Positions 33,705 to 41,531 of a stretch of DNA of 64,000 bases are shown piece by piece. The number at the start of each line of letters is the position of its first letter. Position 1 is the first letter of the stretch. Both the position numbers and the translations under genes were made by a program. The DNA lies in the NCBI GenBank assembly GCA_964387075.1, contig CAYLVB010000002.1:186001-250000 (forward strand), written 5' to 3'. The stretch comes from PALSA-968 sp964387075. Lineage in GTDB: Bacteria > Bacteroidota > Bacteroidia > B-17B0 > Aurantibacillaceae. The notes beneath the pieces are model-generated. The model saw nothing but the letters and a program-made list of their open reading frames with translations, was not told where the DNA came from and searched no databases.

Positions 33705-34889
33705 ATGAAGATTTACAGGAACTTAGTAGAAGGCGTAGTTGCTTCGCTCGACAAAATATTCAATGAAGGACGTTATGCCGACCGCGTGATCGAGTTCCTT
33801 TTTAAGGACCAAAAGAAATGGGGCGCCCGCGACCGCCGGTTTGTGGCCGAGACCACCTATGATATTGTACGCAATTACCGACTGCTGAAAGAATTAAGCG
33901 GCAGCGAGGACTTCTATAAATTGATGGGTGTTTATTTTATTCTGCACGATACGCAATTGCCCGATTGGGAAGAATTTAAGGGAATTGATGCGAAGGCCGT
34001 TCAACAAAAATGGAACGAGTTCAGGAACAAAAGAGCCGTTTTTCAGTCGGTGCCCGATTGGCTCGACGAAATGGGACAAACGGAATTGGGAAATAAATGG
34101 GGAAAGGAATTAGCGGCTTTGAATGAGCAGGCTCCCGTGGTATTGCGCGCCAATGCTTTGAAGATAAACGCCACGAGCTTACAGAGGAAATTACGTGAAG
34201 AAGGAACCGAGACTGAACTGCTGAAAGAATTTGGCGAAGCTTTGATGTTAACAGAGCGTAAGAATATTTTCACTTCTCCTTCATTTAAAAGTGGATTATT
34301 TGAGATACAGGATGCCTCTTCTCAATTGGTGGCTTTGTATTTAGAGCCGAAGCCCGGAATGTTTGTGGTAGATGCCTGCGCGGGAGCGGGAGGGAAGGCG
34401 CTTCATCTTGCGGCCCTGATGCAGAACAAAGGAAAACTTGTTGCACTCGATGTAGAAGAAAGAAAGCTTGAAGAATTAAAAAGACGCGCCCAGAGAGGCG
34501 GCGTGAGCACCGTGGAGGCAAAAGTAATTTCTTCGGATAAGGTCATTGATGCGTTGGAAGGAAAAGCCGACCGTTTATTATTGGATGTTCCCTGCAGTGG
34601 CTTGGGTGTTTTAAAAAGAAACCCCGATGCCAAATGGAAGTTATCCGCCGAAGGAATTGAAGAAGTAAAAGCAAAGCAGAAAAATATCCTGCAAAACTAC
34701 AGTCGCATCTTAAAACCCGGCGGACTTATGGTTTACGCCACCTGCAGCATTCTACCTTCTGAGAACCAAAAGCAGGTAGAGCATTTTCTATCTGAAAATA
34801 AGAACTTCACGTTCGTAAAAGAAAAAACCGTCTATCCAAGTGAAGGATTCGACGGTTTTTATATGTGCCTTTTAAAAAGAGATATTTAG
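33705..34889 (+). CDS. RsmB/NOP2-family RNA (cytosine-C5) methyltransferase
   Basis: 394 residues. An N-terminal NusB-like helical domain (about 1-140) precedes a Rossmann-type methyltransferase domain: VVDACAGAGGKALHLAA (SAM motif I), LLLDVPCSGLGVLKRNPD (motif IV Cys) and YATCSILPSENQKQV (catalytic motif VI Cys). The two cysteines are the pair used for m5C formation. RsmB methylates 16S rRNA C967 in E. coli, but the homologue here could modify another rRNA site, so I give no symbol. Confidence 0.9.
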   Translation: MKIYRNLVEGVVASLDKIFNEGRYADRVIEFLFKDQKKWGARDRRFVAETTYDIVRNYRLLKELSGSEDFYKLMGVYFILHDTQLPDWEEFKGIDAKAVQQKWNEFRNKRAVFQSVPDWLDEMGQTELGNKWGKELAALNEQAPVVLRANALKINATSLQRKLREEGTETELLKEFGEALMLTERKNIFTSPSFKSGLFEIQDASSQLVALYLEPKPGMFVVDACAGAGGKALHLAALMQNKGKLVALDVEERKLEELKRRAQRGGVSTVEAKVISSDKVIDALEGKADRLLLDVPCSGLGVLKRNPDAKWKLSAEGIEEVKAKQKNILQNYSRILKPGGLMVYATCSILPSENQKQVEHFLSENKNFTFVKEKTVYPSEGFDGFYMCLLKRDI

Positions 34890-34898
34890 AAGTGCATG

Positions 34899-35621
34899 CT
34901 AGAGTATTATACTGGGCAATTCGGGGCAATCAAATTTCCACGACTTAAATATAAGCTGCCATTTGTCACGTTTTGAGCGCCTGTTAAAATCGAACCAAAA
35001 AACATGCCCATCATAGCTTTTGTGAGCACAGTTAATATAAAAATTCGGCGATGGGTGCATTAACTTAGTTATTTGAGTGGCATAAGTTTTTCGCGCGTTC
35101 CTAAGTCGTAAGGAATCTTCGCTGGATGGATAGAAAAAGCAGGGTTGAAGAAAATTAATTGTGTCCTGCCATGTTGCCGGGTCAAAATAAAGAATATGCT
35201 GAATGATAACAGCATACGGACGAGAAATTACCCCGATTGAAGAATCTTTAATGCCTACTTCTTCAAGTAATCTTTCATACTCTGATTTGAAATTGCTCGC
35301 GGCTGTGTCATAATTGCCAGAATAGTTTTCATACCTCCAATAACAGGAATCATTTAAAGGCATGATCGGAATTGATGATGTCTTCCCGTTCACTTCTATA
35401 GCGAGCAAATGAAGATCGCCTGAAGTGCTAAAAACATTAAATCTCATGCCATAAGATTTATAATCGATACTCAAAGTATTTACTAAGCTATCTTCATATT
35501 TTTCTAAAATAGGATAGCTTTTCTTTAGCACTTCAAACGAAGGAGGGAGTTCGCTGGTTTTTGTAGAACGGCATGAAATCAATAAATTAATACTAACTAA
35601 TATCAATATTATTTTCTTCAT
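34899..35621 (-). CDS. Lipoprotein, function unknown
   Basis: 240 residues from MKKIILILVSINLLISC (lipobox LLISC, Cys17). The remaining sequence has many aromatic residues and no known motif; a region FDPATWQDTINFLQPCFFYP and a C-terminal HVFWFDFNRRSKRDKWQLIF suggest a globular domain. The gene has a lower GC content than its neighbours by eye. It converges with the rsmB-like gene and lies 27 nt downstream of the M13 peptidase start-side boundary in the same direction; a longer start at 35654 would overlap the peptidase gene. Confidence 0.65.
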   Translation of the reverse strand: MKKIILILVSINLLISCRSTKTSELPPSFEVLKKSYPILEKYEDSLVNTLSIDYKSYGMRFNVFSTSGDLHLLAIEVNGKTSSIPIMPLNDSCYWRYENYSGNYDTAASNFKSEYERLLEEVGIKDSSIGVISRPYAVIIQHILYFDPATWQDTINFLQPCFFYPSSEDSLRLRNARKTYATQITKLMHPSPNFYINCAHKSYDGHVFWFDFNRRSKRDKWQLIFKSWKFDCPELPSIIL

Positions 35622-35647
35622 GCTAACAAAGTTTGTGAAAATACGTT

Positions 35648-37654
35648 CTACCAAACCTCTGCGCGTTTATCAGCAGGCTTGTACATTTTATTACCTTCCT
35701 TCACATCAAAAGCTTCGTAAAACTCTTTCATGTTGGTTAGAGGACCGTTCGCGCGGAAATTTCCGGGTGAGTGGGGGTTCGTGCCAACCATTTGCTTCAA
35801 AGCCTCGGGGCGCATCATGATCTTCCAGGCTTGAGCCCAGGCAATAAAGAAACGCTGTTCGCCGGTATAGCCATCCATCACCGGAGATTTTGCTCCGTTC
35901 AAAGATTTCTTGTAAGCGTAATAGGACATAGTTAAGCCGCCCAGGTCAGCGATGTTCTCACCTAAGGTAAGTTGGCCGTTCACATGAATGGTATCCACAG
36001 CAACATAACCAAAGAACTGGTCGCGAACCACAGCTGTGCGCTCATCGAATTTCTTTTTGTCTTCGTCGGTCCACCAATTGGTCATATTCCCGTTCCCGTC
36101 AAATTTGCAGCCTTGATCGTCAAAACCATGCGTTAATTCGTGGCCGATCACCGCGCCCATTACACCGTAGTTCATGGCATCATCGGCTTGCGGGCTAAAG
36201 AAAGGAGGCTGCATGATACCTGCGGGGAAAACGATCTCGTTATTGGGTGGGTTGTAATACGCGTTCACGGTTGGAGGCGTCATGCTCCACTTGGTCTTGT
36301 CAACCGGTTTGCCGATGTAACCTAACATTTCATCATAAGCGAATTCGCTCGAGCGAAAGACATTTGCTAAGTAAGAATCGTTCTTGATGGTAAGTTTCGA
36401 ATAGTCCTTCCATTTATCGGGGAAGCCCAGTTTACGGGTGATCTTGCTTAATTTCTCATTGGCCTTTCCTTTTGTTTCGGCACTCATCCAGTCGCGCGTT
36501 TCAATGCGCTGTTTAAAAGAAGCGAAGAGATTATCCACCATGGCGTTCACTCGTTTTTTCGCGTCGCCGTTGAAATATTTCTCCACGAATATCTGTCCCA
36601 ATGCTTCGCCAACTCCGCCATCAATAGTTCTTAGTGTTCTTTTCCAACGGGGTTTCATTTCTTTTGCGCCCGACATCACAGTTCCGTAAAAAGCGAAATT
36701 CTCTTTCTCGAACGAAGGGCTCATGTAAGGAGCAGCTTCATGCAGTAAGCGCCATTTCAAATAGATCTTCCAATCTTCGATCGAATTTGACTTCATCATC
36801 TCGTTCAGTTTCTCGAAGAAGAGAGGCTGACCTACGATGACATCGGTAAAAGGAGTTTTTGCTCCCAGCGCCGTTAGATACGTGGGAAGATCGAGATTAG
36901 AGTTCTTCTTGAAGAAATCAGCTTTGGTAAATTTGTTGTACTGTGCTTCCTGGTTGCGCAGTTCAAGGCGCCCCATACAGGCTTCAGCCATTTTGACTTC
37001 CATATCATATACTTTAGCGGCGTAAGCTTTGGCAGATTCGGGATAATACACCAGCGCGAAAAGGTTCTCCAGATGTTTTTTGTAAGCCTCGCGCATCTTT
37101 TCGTATTTCGCCTCGGTGTAGAATGATTTATCGGGCAGGCCCAATTGGGTTTGTCCGAAGTACTGCGTGTTCATCGTGCTGTTCTTCAGGTCGGTGTACA
37201 CATAAAATCCAAAAACACCGTTCACGCCTTTGTGATGCAGGTTACCGATGGTTTTAAAGAGATCGGCATTGGTTTTAATTTTATCTATCTGGGCTAAATA
37301 AGGTTTGATCGGGTTGTAGCCTTCCTTCTCCAGCTTCACAGTATCCATCCCGGTCGCGTAAAAATCTTTGATGCGTTGGCGGTTGGTTCCGGGCTTCACA
37401 GCTTTGTCGGCAGCGCAGTCTTCCAGGATCTTTTTGAGGTTATCGTAGTTTCGGTCAACGATCTCGTTAAAACTTCCCCAGCTCGATTCGTTACCGGGAA
37501 TAGTAGTTGTTTTTAGCCAGGTTCCGTTGCAGTACTGGTAAAAATCATCGCGCGGATCAACACTCTTATCAATATAAGCCAGGTTAATACCCGACACCTG
37601 CGCGCCCGTGTTGAGGGCCAATGCCATTAGAACGGGGACAAATAAATTCTTCAT
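35648..37654 (-). CDS. M13-family zinc metallopeptidase (neprilysin/PepO type), exported
   Basis: 668 residues from the ATG at 37654 (MKNLFVPVLMALALNTGAQ, a signal peptide). M13 signatures: VNAYYNPPNNEIVFPAG, the zinc motif HELTH at about residues 505-509, GENIADLGG with the third zinc ligand near 565, and the final RAEVW. It should degrade peptides in the periplasm or outside the cell. The C-terminal CxVW of eukaryotic relatives is RAEVW here, as in many bacteria. Confidence 0.94.
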   Translation of the reverse strand: MKNLFVPVLMALALNTGAQVSGINLAYIDKSVDPRDDFYQYCNGTWLKTTTIPGNESSWGSFNEIVDRNYDNLKKILEDCAADKAVKPGTNRQRIKDFYATGMDTVKLEKEGYNPIKPYLAQIDKIKTNADLFKTIGNLHHKGVNGVFGFYVYTDLKNSTMNTQYFGQTQLGLPDKSFYTEAKYEKMREAYKKHLENLFALVYYPESAKAYAAKVYDMEVKMAEACMGRLELRNQEAQYNKFTKADFFKKNSNLDLPTYLTALGAKTPFTDVIVGQPLFFEKLNEMMKSNSIEDWKIYLKWRLLHEAAPYMSPSFEKENFAFYGTVMSGAKEMKPRWKRTLRTIDGGVGEALGQIFVEKYFNGDAKKRVNAMVDNLFASFKQRIETRDWMSAETKGKANEKLSKITRKLGFPDKWKDYSKLTIKNDSYLANVFRSSEFAYDEMLGYIGKPVDKTKWSMTPPTVNAYYNPPNNEIVFPAGIMQPPFFSPQADDAMNYGVMGAVIGHELTHGFDDQGCKFDGNGNMTNWWTDEDKKKFDERTAVVRDQFFGYVAVDTIHVNGQLTLGENIADLGGLTMSYYAYKKSLNGAKSPVMDGYTGEQRFFIAWAQAWKIMMRPEALKQMVGTNPHSPGNFRANGPLTNMKEFYEAFDVKEGNKMYKPADKRAEVW

Positions 37655-37750
37655 GTTTTTGTAAAATTTATGCAAAATATCGAATTTTTATGGAATTCCT
37701 GAAACTATCGCAACCAATTGAACATTAAATAATTAACCCCTGTTTTGTAC

Positions 37751-37767
37751 TCCCCCGAAAAGGGGGA
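37751..37767. repeat. C5/G5 palindrome before the trp promoter
   Basis: TCCCCCGAAAAGGGGGA, a perfect 6-bp stem with a GAAAA loop, ending directly at the TTTG box at 37768. It may be a terminator remnant for upstream minus-strand reading, part of a dispersed palindrome family (compare CTCCCCTAAAGGGGAG near 9790), or an operator. Confidence 0.55.
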
Positions 37768-37800
37768 TTTGGAATTTGAAAAGGAATTGTCTTATATTTG
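37768..37800 (+). promoter_or_regulatory. Promoter of the trp operon
   Basis: TTTG at 37768-37771 and TATATTTG at 37793-37800 separated by 21 nt, the Bacteroidota -33/-7 pattern and the same as at 16068-16100. The leader ATG is only 8 nt after the -7 box, so the leader peptide may be read from a leaderless transcript. Confidence 0.78.
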
Positions 37801-37807
37801 CTCCGTA

Positions 37808-37870
37808 ATGAAAAGACAGAACTTACAAAATGCAGGGTGGTGGTTTACAACAAACGTTGTGAACAGCTAA
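37808..37870 (+). CDS. trpL: trp operon leader peptide
   Basis: 20 residues, MKRQNLQNAGWWFTTNVVNS, with tandem Trp codons TGG TGG at 37838-37843. A 1:2 stem (ACAAC 37847-37851 with GTTGT 37856-37860) overlaps the end of the peptide. When the ribosome stalls at the Trp codons, TTGTGAAC at 37857-37864 is free to pair with GTTCACAA at 37911-37918, which opens the terminator. This is the classical trp attenuator logic, and likely an instance of the 'bacteroid-trp' RNA motif described for the phylum. Confidence 0.93.
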   Translation: MKRQNLQNAGWWFTTNVVNS

Positions 37871-37901
37871 TGTATATTTAGTAAGGCAAAGAAAAAATTC
37901 G

Positions 37902-37937
37902 AAGCCCGTTGTTCACAAAACAACGGGCTTTTTGTTT
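37902..37937 (+). terminator. trp attenuator terminator hairpin
   Basis: Perfect 10-bp stem AAGCCCGTTG / CAACGGGCTT with a 9-nt loop followed by TTTGTTTT. The 5' arm's last base and the loop (37911-37918) are complementary to 37857-37864 at the end of the leader peptide, giving a competing antiterminator. Confidence 0.93.
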
Positions 37938-37957
37938 TATGCCCTCTTCCTCGGTAC

Positions 37958-37977
37958 CTCTCCCGCGGGAGGGGGAA
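37958..37977. repeat. CTCCCGCGGGAG palindrome between attenuator and trpE
   Basis: CTCTCCCGCGGGAGGGGGA contains a perfect 12-bp palindrome. It lies about 17 nt before trpE, in the region where a ribosome-binding site would be expected. Part of the same CCCC/GGGG palindrome class as other intergenic repeats here. Confidence 0.5.
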
Positions 37978-37993
37978 GCAATAAAGATAAAAA

Positions 37994-39406
37994 ATGAAAA
38001 AAATAAAAGTACATACACTCACCAAAAAGATAAGCGGCGACCTGCTTACCCCGGTGGGTATTTTTCTGAAGATGCGCGACCGCTATCGGGATCCGCTTTT
38101 GCTGGAGAGCTCCGATTATCATTCGGGAAAGAACAGCCGCTCTTTCATTTGCTTTGCCCCTTTGGCAAGTATTGTCATTAAAAAGCATGAAGTGCTTTTG
38201 AAAAATGGATCAACCGAAAAATTTCCGGCGCCAACTGATCTGAATGCTGAAATTCAAAAATTCCTGGGATTGTTTGATGCGGATAGAAGTCAATCTATTT
38301 TTGGTTACAGTTCTTACGAAGCGGTGCAACTGATGGAGGATATTCAATTGAAAGGATCGGTAGAGGAGACGGAAATTCCATTGGCTGTTTATTCACTTTA
38401 TAAGAACATCATTGTGGTGAACCATTTCAATGATGAAGTGGTTGTGACCTGCAACAATGAGAACAAAGAAGAACTGAACAGGCAATTCAAAGAGATAGAA
38501 GATCTTTTGATCAATAAAACAGTAGCTGAATTTTCTTTTGAAGCGGATAAAAATGAAATTTCTGATAATACGGATGAAGAATACCGAGAAATGGTGCGTG
38601 ATGCAAAAAGACACTGCAAGCGCGGCGATGTTTTTCAATTGGTATTATCAAGGCGTTTTGAAAGAAAGTTCAAGGGCGACGAGTTCAATGTGTATCGCCA
38701 GTTAAGAAGAGTGAACCCTTCACCTTATCTTTTTTATTTTGATTACGGAACCTTCAAGCTTTTCGGTTCTTCGCCCGAAGCGCAACTGGTTGTTGAGACT
38801 AACAAGGCGGAAATTCACCCGATAGCCGGAACGTATAAAAGAACTGAGAACGATGCTGAAGATCTTAAAGCAGTAGAGCGATTACAGAATGATAAAAAGG
38901 AAAATGCGGAGCACATGATGTTGGTTGATCTTGCGCGCAATGATCTAAGCATGCACTGTAAGGAAGTAAAAGTGGAAACATTGAAGGAAGTGCAGATCTA
39001 TTCGCACGTGATCCATTTGGTCTCTAAGGTGACCGGCATTCAGAAAGAGACTTCTTCTGCATTCAAAGTGTTTTGCGATTCTTTTCCTGCAGGCACTTTA
39101 TCCGGAGCGCCGAAACATAAAGCAATGCAGTTGATCGACACTTACGAGAAAACTTCGAGGAGTTTTTACGGCGGAGCGGTTGGTTTGATCGGGTTAGACG
39201 GAAATCTGAACCATGCTATAATGATCAGAACTTTCCTTAGCAAGAATAATGCACTTTATTATCGAGCGGGCGCTGGGATCGTGGATTCATCTGTTGAAGA
39301 AAATGAATTGAATGAAGTATTTAATAAGATCGGAGCCCTAAGAAAGGCTGTTGAATTAGCAACAAAACAGCCATTAAAGATTGAAAAATTGCAAATTGCA
39401 GATTGA
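37994..39406 (+). CDS. trpE: Anthranilate synthase component I
   Basis: 470 residues. It converts chorismate and ammonia to anthranilate with TrpG. The N-terminal LLES motif (residues 36-39) is the tryptophan feedback site in known TrpE proteins, so feedback control is likely. Chorismate-binding motifs are seen: HPIAGTYKRTE, MLVDLARNDLS, PAGTLSGAPK and GAGIVDSSVEENE. The last residues, KIEKLQIAD, and the stop codon are encoded by a heptamer repeat tract nearly identical to the one ending trpC, so this tail is not native. Confidence 0.97.
   Translation: MKKIKVHTLTKKISGDLLTPVGIFLKMRDRYRDPLLLESSDYHSGKNSRSFICFAPLASIVIKKHEVLLKNGSTEKFPAPTDLNAEIQKFLGLFDADRSQSIFGYSSYEAVQLMEDIQLKGSVEETEIPLAVYSLYKNIIVVNHFNDEVVVTCNNENKEELNRQFKEIEDLLINKTVAEFSFEADKNEISDNTDEEYREMVRDAKRHCKRGDVFQLVLSRRFERKFKGDEFNVYRQLRRVNPSPYLFYFDYGTFKLFGSSPEAQLVVETNKAEIHPIAGTYKRTENDAEDLKAVERLQNDKKENAEHMMLVDLARNDLSMHCKEVKVETLKEVQIYSHVIHLVSKVTGIQKETSSAFKVFCDSFPAGTLSGAPKHKAMQLIDTYEKTSRSFYGGAVGLIGLDGNLNHAIMIRTFLSKNNALYYRAGAGIVDSSVEENELNEVFNKIGALRKAVELATKQPLKIEKLQIAD
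39379..39406 (+). repeat. AAATTGC heptamer tract forming the 3' end and stop codon of trpE
   Basis: ATTG cores at 39380, 39388, 39395 and 39402 (steps 8, 7, 7). The last unit, AGATTGA, supplies the trpE stop codon. Differs at only two of 28 bases from 42319-42346 at the end of trpC. A further short tract of the same unit lies at 39428-39448. Confidence 0.88.
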
Positions 39407-39427
39407 ATCAGCTATTTAAGATTAAAA

Positions 39428-39448
39428 GAATGCAAAATTGCAGATTGT
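39428..39448 (+). repeat. Second AAATTGC tract, left flank of the four-helix-bundle gene
   Basis: GAATGCA, AAATTGC, AGATTGT: three 7-nt units between trpE and the four-helix-bundle gene. The inverse (GCAATTT) lies beyond the gene at 39881-39938. Confidence 0.78.
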
Positions 39449-39491
39449 AACAGCCATGAGATTGAATTATTAACAAAGGATTAAACAATGT

Positions 39492-39877
39492 ATGAGTAAA
39501 ATAAAACAATTTGAGGATATGGAAATTGGCAAAAGGCCACTGATATAGCTATTGAGATCTATAAAATCAGCGATGAAGGAAAATTAAAAACTGATTGGGG
39601 AATGAAAGACCAAATTAGAAGGGCTGCAATGTCGATCTCAGATAATATCGCTGAGGGATTTGAGTATGATAACAACAAGGATTTCATAAAGTTTCTTCGT
39701 TACGCAAAGGGTTCATGCGGAGAATTAAGGAATAAGTTGTATGTATTGCATAAAGTGGAATTTATTAATGAAGATTTTTATCAGGAAATGCGTTTAAGGG
39801 CCTTGGATCTGTCCAAGAACATCAGCGGCTTCATTAAGTATCTAAGGCAATTCGAAAAAAATAAACTTAATATGTAA
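39492..39877 (+). pseudogene. Four-helix-bundle protein (S23/IVP family), frameshifted
   Basis: From the ATG at 39492 the frame reads MSKIKQFEDMEIG and reaches a stop after 18 codons (TAG at 39546). Inserting one T in the ATTGG at about 39526-39529 restores the family sequence: FEDMEIWQKATDIAIEIYKIS and so on, joining the frame that contains MKDQIRRAAMSISDNIAEGFEYDN and runs to 39877. The intact protein would be about 128 residues, the usual length of the 23S rRNA intervening-sequence/avd-like four-helix family. It sits in the trp operon between trpE and trpG and is flanked by inverted AAATTGC tracts. Either a true 1-base loss or a sequencing error. Confidence 0.85.
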
Positions 39878-39880
39878 AAT

Positions 39881-39938
39881 GCAATTTCCAATATATAATA
39901 AACCCAATTTGCAATCTGCAATTTTTAATTTTGAATCA
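39881..39938 (-). repeat. Inverted AAATTGC tract, right flank, ending at the trpG start
   Basis: Plus-strand units GCAATTT, CCAATAT and, after a small phase shift, CCAATTT, GCAATCT, GCAATTT, TTAATTT, TGAATCA, with the AAT core at 39906, 39913, 39920, 39927 and 39934. It stops 4 nt before the trpG start codon at 39943. Confidence 0.86.
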
Positions 39939-39942
39939 TAGT

Positions 39943-40509
39943 ATGAAAATTTTAGTGTTTGACAATTACGATAGCTTTACATATAACCTTGTTCATTTGG
40001 TTGAGAAGGTTTGTGATTTCCCTGTCGAAGTGCATCGCAACGATAAAATAGATCTGAAAAAGATCGTGGAGTACGATAAAATACTTTTGTCGCCCGGCCC
40101 CGGCCTGCCCAATGAAGCGGGAATTCTTTTGGATGTCATCAAGGAATACGGACCAAAAAAAGATATTCTGGGTGTTTGTCTTGGATTGCAGGCCATTGGT
40201 GAATCTTTTGGTGGGAAATTGAAGAACCTCGACCATGTTTATCACGGCATCGCCACGCCTGTACAATTAGTGAAGGAAGATAATTTGTTCAAGGATTGTC
40301 CACAGGAGTTTAAAGCGGGCCGCTACCATTCGTGGGTGGTGGACAATAAAGGATTGCCGGATTGTTTTGATGTGACGGCTACAGACGGGGATGGAAACAT
40401 CATGGCGATGAAACACAAACAGTATAAAGTAAAAGGCGTGCAGTTTCACCCGGAGTCGATCCTTTCGGAATACGGAGAGCAGATCATTCGTAACTGGATA
40501 TATAATTAG
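39943..40509 (+). CDS. trpG: Anthranilate synthase component II (glutamine amidotransferase)
   Basis: 188 residues from MKILVFDNYDSFTYNL (an upstream TTG frame is not needed). The class I amidotransferase triad is visible: Cys79 in GVCLGLQA, and His and Glu in VQFHPESI. It supplies ammonia to TrpE. The product could also serve folate synthesis (PabA) in some bacteria, but the setting inside the trp operon favours TrpG. Its upstream leader is made of repeat units. Confidence 0.96.
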   Translation: MKILVFDNYDSFTYNLVHLVEKVCDFPVEVHRNDKIDLKKIVEYDKILLSPGPGLPNEAGILLDVIKEYGPKKDILGVCLGLQAIGESFGGKLKNLDHVYHGIATPVQLVKEDNLFKDCPQEFKAGRYHSWVVDNKGLPDCFDVTATDGDGNIMAMKHKQYKVKGVQFHPESILSEYGEQIIRNWIYN

Positions 40510-40544
40510 ACCCGGAGCCAAGTAATTAGAAGCAAGAGCGTAAA

Positions 40545-41531
40545 ATGAAAAAGTACCTGAAAAAACTATATGAAAGTCAGTCGCTGACGAAAGAGGAAGC
40601 GCGGGAAGTGCTTTTGCTTATTTCTGAAGGGAAAGCGAATCCTTCGGAGATGGCCTCTTTGCTTACGGTTTACCTGATGCGACCCATCAGCGTGGAAGAA
40701 TTAGGAGGCTATCGCGATGTGTTGCTGGAGCTTTGCAGGCCCGTGGATATTGACGAAGAGACGATAGATGTTTGCGGAACCGGTGGCGATTCTAAGAATA
40801 CTTTTAATATTTCAACGCTTTCTGCTTTGGTAGCTGCTTCCTGCGGAGTAAAAGTTGCCAAGCACGGGAATTACGGGGTTTCTTCGGTGAGCGGCTCTTC
40901 AAACGTGTTGGAAATTCTGGGATACAAATTCACCAATAAAACAGGTGCACTAAAGAAACAATTGGATCTGCATAATATCTGTTTCATGCACGCGCCCTTA
41001 TTTCACCCCGCTTTAAAACATGTGGCGCCGGTACGTAAAGAAATGGGCGTAAAAACCTTCTTCAATATGCTGGGCCCCTTAGTGAATCCGGCAAAGACAA
41101 CGCATAAAATGGTGGGCGTTTATAATCTGGAACTGGCCCGCGTGTATCATTATCTCTTGCAAGCAGAGGATCAGAATTATTGTGTGGTTCACTCTTTGGA
41201 TGGCTATGATGAGATATCGGGAACGGCGGATTTTAAAGTTTACACGCAAAAAGGAGAGGAGATCGTGGACCCTAAAATTTTTGATCTTCCGGCAATTACT
41301 GAGCAGAGTCTCTTTGGAGGGAATACAGTGGAAGACGCGGCGAAGATCTTCATGAACATCCTCGAATACAAAGGAACCAGGGAACAAACAGAAGTATTAG
41401 CGCTCAACGCAGGCTACGCCATCCATTGTTACACACAAAAACCCGTGAAGGAATGTTTCGCGGAAGCTAAGGAAGCCATCCAATCAAAAAAGACACTGAA
41501 CTTATTCAAGAACTTAATAAATAACCAATAA
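40545..41531 (+). CDS. trpD: Anthranilate phosphoribosyltransferase
   Basis: 328 residues. Transfers phosphoribose from PRPP to anthranilate. Motifs: VCGTGGDSKNTFN for PRPP and KHGNYGVSSVSGSSNVLE, then RPISVEELGGYRDVLLE in the N-terminal helical domain. Its last base is shared with trpC's ATG (TAATG), so translation is coupled. Confidence 0.96.
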   Translation: MKKYLKKLYESQSLTKEEAREVLLLISEGKANPSEMASLLTVYLMRPISVEELGGYRDVLLELCRPVDIDEETIDVCGTGGDSKNTFNISTLSALVAASCGVKVAKHGNYGVSSVSGSSNVLEILGYKFTNKTGALKKQLDLHNICFMHAPLFHPALKHVAPVRKEMGVKTFFNMLGPLVNPAKTTHKMVGVYNLELARVYHYLLQAEDQNYCVVHSLDGYDEISGTADFKVYTQKGEEIVDPKIFDLPAITEQSLFGGNTVEDAAKIFMNILEYKGTREQTEVLALNAGYAIHCYTQKPVKECFAEAKEAIQSKKTLNLFKNLINNQ

